NCBI GenBank assembly: GCA_910578965.1
Contig: CAJTSP010000101.1
Coordinates: 1-9,527 of the forward strand
Direction of reading: 5' to 3'
Source: an uncultured Oscillospiraceae bacterium
GTDB taxonomy: Bacteria; Bacillota; Clostridia; Oscillospirales; Ruminococcaceae
DNA: 9,527 nucleotides
The notes beneath the pieces are model-generated. The model ran no database searches. It was not told the DNA's origin and saw only the letters and a program-made list of their open reading frames with translations. Below are positions 5,470 through 9,527 of this stretch, one piece after another (position 1 is the first letter of the stretch; each line of letters starts with the position of its first letter). Made by a program: the position numbers and the translations under genes.

Positions 5470-6762
5470 ATGGCAATGTTTATCCTGCTGGTGCTGCTGA
5501 TCTTCTTTGCGGCCATTGGCGTACCTCTGGCCTTTGCGATCGGCGCATCCTGCATTACCTACATCCTTACCAGCGCCCCCACCTTTTTGGGCATGCTGCC
5601 CCAGCGCATCTGGAACGGCGCCTACAGCGAGCTGATGATCGCCATGCCGCTGTTTATGCTGGCGGGCGAACTGATGAACACCGGCGGCATCACCCAGCGC
5701 ATCATCAACTTCTGCTCCGAGCTGCTGCGCCCGGTGCGCGGCGGCCTGGGCGAGGTCAACATCGTGGCCTCGATGATCTTTGGCGGCATCTCGGGCTCCT
5801 CGGTGGCCGACACCTCGGCGCTGGGCTCGATCTTGATCCCCGCCATGGAAAAGGAGGGCTACCCCCCGGACGCCTCGGCCGGCATCACGGTGGCCTCCTC
5901 CACCATGGGCATGATCATCCCACCCTCCACCCCCATGATCGTCTACTCGATGATTTCGGGCGCCTCGGTGGGCGCGCTGTTCATGGCCGGCGCGGTGCCG
6001 GGCATTTTGATCGGCTGCGTGCAGTTGGTGCTCGTGTACATTATCAGCGCCAAAAAGGGCTGGCACCCGGCCTATACCAAGTTTGATTTCAAGCGCGCGG
6101 CCAAGAGCCTGCTCTCCGGCCTACCCGCTCTTATCATGCCGGTGTTTATCATCATCTGCGTTTCGTTTGGCGTCTGCACAGCCTCCGAAAGCGCCGGCGT
6201 GGCGGTGCTCTACTCGATCCTGGTGGGCTTTTTCATCTACCGGGAACTTACCTGGAAGGCGGTTTGGGAGTCGCTCAAAAAGACCCTCATCTCCTCCTCC
6301 TCCATCATGCTCATCATCGGCTTTACCACCATCTTTACCTGGGTGCTGACCATGCAGAACGTCCCGCAGACGGTGGGCGCTTTCTTCCTGGGGCTGAACA
6401 TGCCCGCCTGGGCCATCGCGCTCATCTTTGACCTGCTGATCCTTTTGATCGGCACCTTCATCGACGTGAGCCCGGCCATCCTGCTGCTCACCCCCATCCT
6501 GCTGCCGGTCATGCAGCAGTACGGCTTCTCGCCGCTGCAGTTCGGCGCCATGATGATCACCGGCCTTGCCATCGGCCTGGTTACCCCGCCGGTGGGCATG
6601 TGCCTCAACGCCTGCAACAAGATCAACCGGATGCCCATCATCGACATCTTCAAGGGCGCGGCACCCTATATTACCTGCAACGTCATCGTGCTGATCGCCA
6701 TCAGCCTGTTTGGCGAGCTTACCACCTGGCTGCCCGCGCTGCTGGGCTACAGCATCTTTTAA
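5470..6762 (+). CDS. dctM: TRAP transporter large permease subunit (DctM family)
   Basis: This 430-residue membrane protein, of normal family length, is the transport-catalysing subunit of the TRAP importer and probably uses the sodium gradient. Family hallmarks in order are an N-terminal helix ending GVPLAFAIG (17-25), AMPLFMLAGELMNTGG (58-73), RGGLGEVNIVASMIFGGISGSSVAD (90-114) and IIPPSTPM (149-156). A second, internally related half follows, with the matching IDVSPAILLLTPILLP region and PPVGMCLNACN. About twelve hydrophobic segments and re-entrant hairpins are evident. ATG at 5470 is supported by AAAGGAG (5452-5458) 11 nt upstream, inside the 24-nt gap after dctQ. DctQ and DctM are separate here, not fused. 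Substrate specificity resides mainly in DctP. Confidence 0.96.
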   Translation: MAMFILLVLLIFFAAIGVPLAFAIGASCITYILTSAPTFLGMLPQRIWNGAYSELMIAMPLFMLAGELMNTGGITQRIINFCSELLRPVRGGLGEVNIVASMIFGGISGSSVADTSALGSILIPAMEKEGYPPDASAGITVASSTMGMIIPPSTPMIVYSMISGASVGALFMAGAVPGILIGCVQLVLVYIISAKKGWHPAYTKFDFKRAAKSLLSGLPALIMPVFIIICVSFGVCTASESAGVAVLYSILVGFFIYRELTWKAVWESLKKTLISSSSIMLIIGFTTIFTWVLTMQNVPQTVGAFFLGLNMPAWAIALIFDLLILLIGTFIDVSPAILLLTPILLPVMQQYGFSPLQFGAMMITGLAIGLVTPPVGMCLNACNKINRMPIIDIFKGAAPYITCNVIVLIAISLFGELTTWLPALLGYSIF

Positions 6763-6783
6763 TTGATCCGCTTTTCCGATGGC

Positions 6784-6812
6784 CCGGCCGCCGGCATCCT
6801 GCCGGCGGCCGG
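6784..6812 (+). promoter_or_regulatory. GC-rich hairpin between dctM and the aldolase gene
   Basis: A perfect 13-bp stem (6784-6796 with 6800-6812) has a tight 3-nt loop, 21 nt after the dctM stop. It is followed by CTTCCC and not by a U-tract, so it is a poor terminator and more likely an mRNA-processing or stabilising element. It could still reduce read-through into the aldolase gene 35 nt further on. Confidence 0.5.
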
Positions 6813-6847
6813 CTTCCCAAAAGCGCCAAAAAATGGGGGTTAGAGTA

Positions 6848-7636
6848 ATGACACTTAAGGAAAAAATGAAAAAGGGCCCGGTGTTTGGCATGGCCTGCTT
6901 TACCGGCACCACCTGCGTGATCGAGAACATCGCCATGTCCGGGCTGGACTTCATCTACCTGGACCTCGAGCACACCAACTATATGCTAAACGAGGCCTTT
7001 GAAAAGCAGATCATGGCCGCCAAACTGCACGACATCAGCATCCTGGTGCGCATGGCCGACGACGACGAGGTCGCCATCCGCAAGGTGCTGGAGTGGGGCG
7101 CGGACGGGGTGGTGATCCCCCACTGCAAAACCGCCGAGATGGCCCGCAAATGCGTTGAGGCCGCCAAGTTTGCCCCCCTGGGCCGCCGCGGCGGCGAGAG
7201 CAACGTGCGGGCCGCCGGCTTTGGCTACCACAACTTTGACTGGAACGCCTACATCGAACAGCAGAACCGCGACACCCTTGTGATCCCGATGGACGAGGAC
7301 TACGAGTTTACCGACAATATCGACGAGATCCTGGCGGTGCCGGGGGTGGATGCGGTCAACTTTGGTCCCATCGACTACGCAGTGTCCAAGCAGCTCAAGA
7401 TCGGCTACACTATGGGCGAGGAGGTCAAGGAGGCCTACAACACCCTGGTGCAAAAATGCAAGGCCAAGGGCATTGGGGTGCTGGGCCCGGTGGTGCCCCC
7501 CACCAAGGAGAACCTGCAAAACGCCATTGCCGAGGGCTATACCATGATTATCCTGGGCAACGATATGTGGCATTTCCAAAAGGCGCTCAAGGAGCTGGTA
7601 AGCGGCGCGGTAAATCCGGTGCGCGAGGGGCTGTAA
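6848..7636 (+). CDS. HpcH/HpaI-family class II (metal-dependent) aldolase
   Basis: This 262-residue TIM-barrel enzyme should catalyse retro-aldol cleavage of a 2-keto-4-hydroxy acid to pyruvate (or a related keto acid) and an aldehyde. Aligning by eye to E. coli HpaI, the catalytic His is H42 in DLEH and the pyruvate-binding Arg is R68 in LVRM. The metal ligands are E150 (PMDE) and D176 (GPIDY), and their 26-residue spacing is the same as in HpaI. The phosphate/carboxylate loop reads PLGRRG. The usual Gln-x-Glu before the metal site is changed to Met-Asp-Glu, and the ADLS motif to IDYA, so substrate preference may differ from HpaI or GarL. ATG at 6848 has GGGGG 9 nt upstream; ATG at 6833 and the longer frame from 6779 are less likely because they start at or inside the hairpin region. 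It closes the TRAP operon, implying it acts on the imported acid or a product of it. Confidence 0.92.
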   Translation: MTLKEKMKKGPVFGMACFTGTTCVIENIAMSGLDFIYLDLEHTNYMLNEAFEKQIMAAKLHDISILVRMADDDEVAIRKVLEWGADGVVIPHCKTAEMARKCVEAAKFAPLGRRGGESNVRAAGFGYHNFDWNAYIEQQNRDTLVIPMDEDYEFTDNIDEILAVPGVDAVNFGPIDYAVSKQLKIGYTMGEEVKEAYNTLVQKCKAKGIGVLGPVVPPTKENLQNAIAEGYTMIILGNDMWHFQKALKELVSGAVNPVREGL

Positions 7637-7678
7637 AAAGCCCGCCGGCAAAAGCCAAAGCTCCTGCGTAAAACAGCC

Positions 7679-7716
7679 AGCGCCCCCGGAGGGAAAATTT
7701 CCCCTCCGGGGGCGCT
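7679..7716. terminator. Terminator between the convergent aldolase and ABC permease genes
   Basis: A perfect 15-bp stem (7679-7693 with 7702-7716) closes an 8-nt AAAATTTC loop. On the plus strand it is followed by TTTGCGCTT, and on the minus strand by CTGGCTGTTTT. It lies about 40 nt after the aldolase stop and about 100 nt after the permease stop, so it may serve both transcripts. Confidence 0.8.
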
Positions 7717-7725
7717 TTGCGCTTA

Positions 7726-7763
7726 GCGGGCCGCGCGGGTCTGGCCCTTTTTGCGGGCCGCGC
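7726..7763. repeat. 11-bp GC-rich direct repeat with 27-bp period
   Basis: GCGGGCCGCGC occurs at 7726-7736 and again at 7753-7763, with related GGCCCTT segments near 7743 and 7781. On the minus strand, in the frame that follows the permease stop, it would read as an Arg/Ala/Pro/Lys-rich nonapeptide repeat. I regard it as noncoding spacer. Confidence 0.5.
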
Positions 7764-7822
7764 CGCAGGGGCGGCAGTTTGGCCCTTCCGCCGCCGGCGG
7801 GGCAGGCGCAAGGCCCCGGCCC

Positions 7823-9109
7823 TCACTCGTACCGCAGCGCCTCGATGGGGTCCATTTTGGCGGCCTTGTTGGCGGGGTAGTAGCCAAAAAACACCCCAAT
7901 GCCCATCGAAAAGCCCACCGCCAGCAGGATGGTGGAAAGGCTTACCCTGGCCGGGGCGCCCATCAGGCCGGCCCCCAGGCTGCCCAGCCCCAGCCCCACT
8001 AAGATGCCCAGGATGCCGCCGATCAGGCAGATCAGCATCGCCTCCACCACAAACTGCACCCGGATGGCGCTGTTTTTGGCCCCCAGCGCCTTGCGCACCC
8101 CGATCTCCCGGGTGCGCTCGGTGATCGACACCAGCATGATGTTCATCACCCCGATGCCCCCCACCAGCAGGCTGATGCCCGCAATGGCGCTTACCGCCAG
8201 CGAAACGGTGCCCAGCATCCCGGTCATGGTCTCCAAAAGGCTGGAAAGGCTGCCCGCCGCCGCGGTATAGCTGGGGTTGCGGGTGTAATAGCTGGCAAAA
8301 AACTGCTCGGTATCGCTTAAAAACTGCTGGGTGTCGGCCCCGGCGCTGCCCACCACCGTAAAGCTCTGGTAGCCCGCCGCCGCGCCCGCGATCTTTTTGG
8401 CGGCGGCCAGCGGCAGGTAAAGGGGGGTTACCGTCTCGTCCAAAAAGGCGGTCAGGCTTACGGCGCCGGTGCCCTCCTCCTCATAGCGGTAAACGCCCAG
8501 GATGTAAAAGGTCAAAAGCCGGCCGTTTACCGCAAGGGTAAACCGCTGCCCCACTGCGCTTTGGGGGGTCAGCGCGCCGCCAAAGGCGTCCTGCAAAAAG
8601 GCGTCGCTTACTACCGCCAGCTGCCGCTCGCCGTCCGCGTCCTGCACAAAGCGGCCGGCCAAAAGCTCGATCCCCTCGGCCGCGCCGTACTCCCCGTTCA
8701 CCCCCATGGCCTGCACGCCGGCGCTCAGCGCGCCGTTTGTAACCGTGCCGCGGCCCAGGGCCTCGGTCAGCTCAATGGCGGCCACCTGCCGGCCAAAGGC
8801 GGCCCGGTACTCGGCGATCATCTCATCGGTCAGCAGGTCCTCCCCGGCCGGGGTGCTGGGCTCGAACATCCGCACCCGCACGCCGCCCTGCCCGGCGTCG
8901 GCATCGGTGCTTTTTTGGGTGATCGACACCGTGACGTTGTTGGCCCCCAGGCCGGACATGCTGTCGCTTACCGAGGCGGTCAGGGAATTGCCCACCGTTA
9001 CAATCGCGATCACCGAGCCGATGCCGATGATGATGCCCAGCATGGTCAGCAGCGCCCGCATCTTGTTGCTCAAAAGGCCGCTCAGGGCAAGCCGGATATT
9101 CTCAAGCAT
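7823..9109 (-). CDS. MacB/FtsX-type ABC transporter permease
   Basis: This 428-residue permease has the classic MacB-like layout. An N-terminal membrane helix (about 17-42, after MLENIRLALSGLLSNKMRALLTM) is followed by a large extracytoplasmic domain (about 45-300). Three C-terminal helices then form the FtsX domain (about 304-332, 353-378 and 388-410). Signature stretches are GGIGVMNIMLVSITERTREIG followed by VRKALGAK, and the terminal PANKAAKMDPIEALRYE. It works as a dimer with the ATPase encoded upstream, using ATP to drive mechanical movement of the outer domain instead of passing substrate through the membrane. ATG at 9109 overlaps the ATPase stop by 8 nt, so translation is coupled. Relatives export peptides, antibiotics or lipoproteins, or act in envelope stress. 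No HlyD-type adaptor is visible here; one may lie beyond the right edge. Confidence 0.95.
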   Translation of the reverse strand: MLENIRLALSGLLSNKMRALLTMLGIIIGIGSVIAIVTVGNSLTASVSDSMSGLGANNVTVSITQKSTDADAGQGGVRVRMFEPSTPAGEDLLTDEMIAEYRAAFGRQVAAIELTEALGRGTVTNGALSAGVQAMGVNGEYGAAEGIELLAGRFVQDADGERQLAVVSDAFLQDAFGGALTPQSAVGQRFTLAVNGRLLTFYILGVYRYEEEGTGAVSLTAFLDETVTPLYLPLAAAKKIAGAAAGYQSFTVVGSAGADTQQFLSDTEQFFASYYTRNPSYTAAAGSLSSLLETMTGMLGTVSLAVSAIAGISLLVGGIGVMNIMLVSITERTREIGVRKALGAKNSAIRVQFVVEAMLICLIGGILGILVGLGLGSLGAGLMGAPARVSLSTILLAVGFSMGIGVFFGYYPANKAAKMDPIEALRYE

Positions 9110-9527
9110 CCTGCCGCACCTCCCTGCCCCGCCGCTCGTCCACGATCCGCCCGTCCAAAAGGGTCAGGATGCGGGGGCATTCCTCGGCCAGCTTCTGGCT
9201 GTGGGTGATCAGCACCACCGTCTTGCCCTTTTCCCGGTTCAGCCGGTGGAAGATGTCCATCACGGTGCGGCTGGTGGCCGAATCCAGCGCGCCGGTCGGC
9301 TCGTCGGCCAGCAAAATGGCCGGGTCGTTGGCCATGGCCCGGGCAATCGCCACCCGCTGCTTCTGCCCGCCCGAAAGCTCGTTGGGCTGGTGGCGGGCCC
9401 GGTCGGCCATGCCCACCATCCCCAGCAGCGCTGCCGCCCGCTCGGCCCGTTTGCGGGGCGAAAGCCCGGCGTAGAGCATGGGCAGCTCGACATTTTTTTG
9501 GGCGCTGGTGCGGCCGATGAGGTTAAA
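9102..9527 (-). CDS. MacB/LolD-type ABC transporter ATP-binding protein, 5' end outside window
   Basis: About 141 C-terminal residues are present, and the frame is open to the right edge. The visible part begins FNLIGRTSAQKNVELPMLYAG, the segment just after the Q-loop in LolD/MacB ATPases, so Walker A and the Q-loop lie beyond the window. Present are the signature LSGGQKQRVAIARA, Walker B ILLADEPTGALD with D-loop, and the switch histidine in VLITHS. ATG at 9479 is internal and not the start, because conserved family sequence continues upstream of it. It overlaps the permease gene by 8 nt, and together they form a MacB-type exporter or mechanotransmission complex. Complete homologues are about 225-250 residues, so roughly 90-110 residues are missing. 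Confidence 0.95.
   Translation of the reverse strand, partial: FNLIGRTSAQKNVELPMLYAGLSPRKRAERAAALLGMVGMADRARHQPNELSGGQKQRVAIARAMANDPAILLADEPTGALDSATSRTVMDIFHRLNREKGKTVVLITHSQKLAEECPRILTLLDGRIVDERRGREVRQDA

Noticed and set aside
5103..6086. Long plus-strand frame overlapping dctQ and dctM in another frame
   Set aside because: It crosses the dctQ-dctM junction, gives a His/Arg/Gly-rich translation typical of a frame-shifted GC-rich gene, and both real genes are unambiguous.
6121..6954. 277-codon minus-strand frame opposite dctM and the start of the aldolase gene
   Set aside because: Asp/His/Gly-rich antisense translation that runs through the inter-cistronic hairpin; a shadow of dctM.
6848..7636. 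Apparent loss of the metal-binding Glu in the aldolase (PMDED in place of QxE)
   Set aside because: Ungapped alignment from the following DNIDEIL segment places E150 exactly on the HpaI glutamate, with the same 26-residue spacing to D176, so the ligand is retained.
8561..9208. 215-codon plus-strand frame opposite the MacB-type permease
   Set aside because: Antisense shadow of a strongly supported gene; composition is His/Gly/Arg-rich.
1..9527. CRISPR arrays, tRNA or rRNA genes, insertion sequences, phage or toxin-antitoxin genes
   Set aside because: I looked for regularly spaced repeats, cloverleaf-like segments, transposase motifs and small paired genes and saw none.

Overview
The window is a GC-rich (roughly 60% by eye) bacterial stretch with Firmicutes-style features. 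These include strong AGGAGG-type Shine-Dalgarno sites, sigma-A promoters, intrinsic terminators, a lipobox lipoprotein with an Ala/Pro/Ser linker, and a YtrA-type GntR repressor next to a small ABC transporter. A high-GC gut Clostridia of the Oscillospiraceae/Ruminococcaceae kind fits best; this is inference, because no rRNA or marker gene is present.

Left part (minus strand, read right to left). A self-contained operon encodes a small YtrA-like GntR regulator (1854-2243), an ABC ATPase (1149-1850) and an ABC-2 type membrane protein (292-1149), with 3-nt or overlapping junctions. It is driven by a near-consensus sigma-A promoter (2285-2312) preceded by an AT tract. A perfect 36-bp palindrome (2257-2292) covers the -10 box and predicted start site and is the obvious autorepression operator. 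Related systems respond to cell-envelope stress or antibiotics. The 291 bases downstream contain no gene I trust.

Middle part. A divergent catabolic module follows. A FadR/FCD-type GntR regulator (2537-3232, minus) faces a plus-strand operon: TRAP solute-binding lipoprotein dctP (3713-4804), small membrane subunit dctQ (4915-5445), large membrane subunit dctM (5470-6762) and an HpcH/HpaI-family class II aldolase (6848-7636). The 480-bp divergent spacer carries a good sigma-A promoter in each direction and three GTATACA sites, two of which flank the TRAP promoter. The simplest reading is that the TRAP system imports an organic or sugar acid, the aldolase cleaves it or a derivative to a pyruvate-type product plus an aldehyde, and the FCD regulator senses the substrate. 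Strong hairpins sit between dctP and dctQ and between dctM and the aldolase gene, and probably set the relative expression of the subunits.

Right part (minus strand). After a terminator shared by the convergent genes, a MacB/FtsX-type ABC permease (7823-9109) overlaps the 3' end of its LolD/MacB-type ATPase gene (9102 to the right edge, 5' end cut off).

No radically new system is evident. The parts most worth following are the 36-bp double palindrome, the GTATACA operator array, the inter-cistronic hairpins, and the unknown substrate of the TRAP-aldolase pathway.
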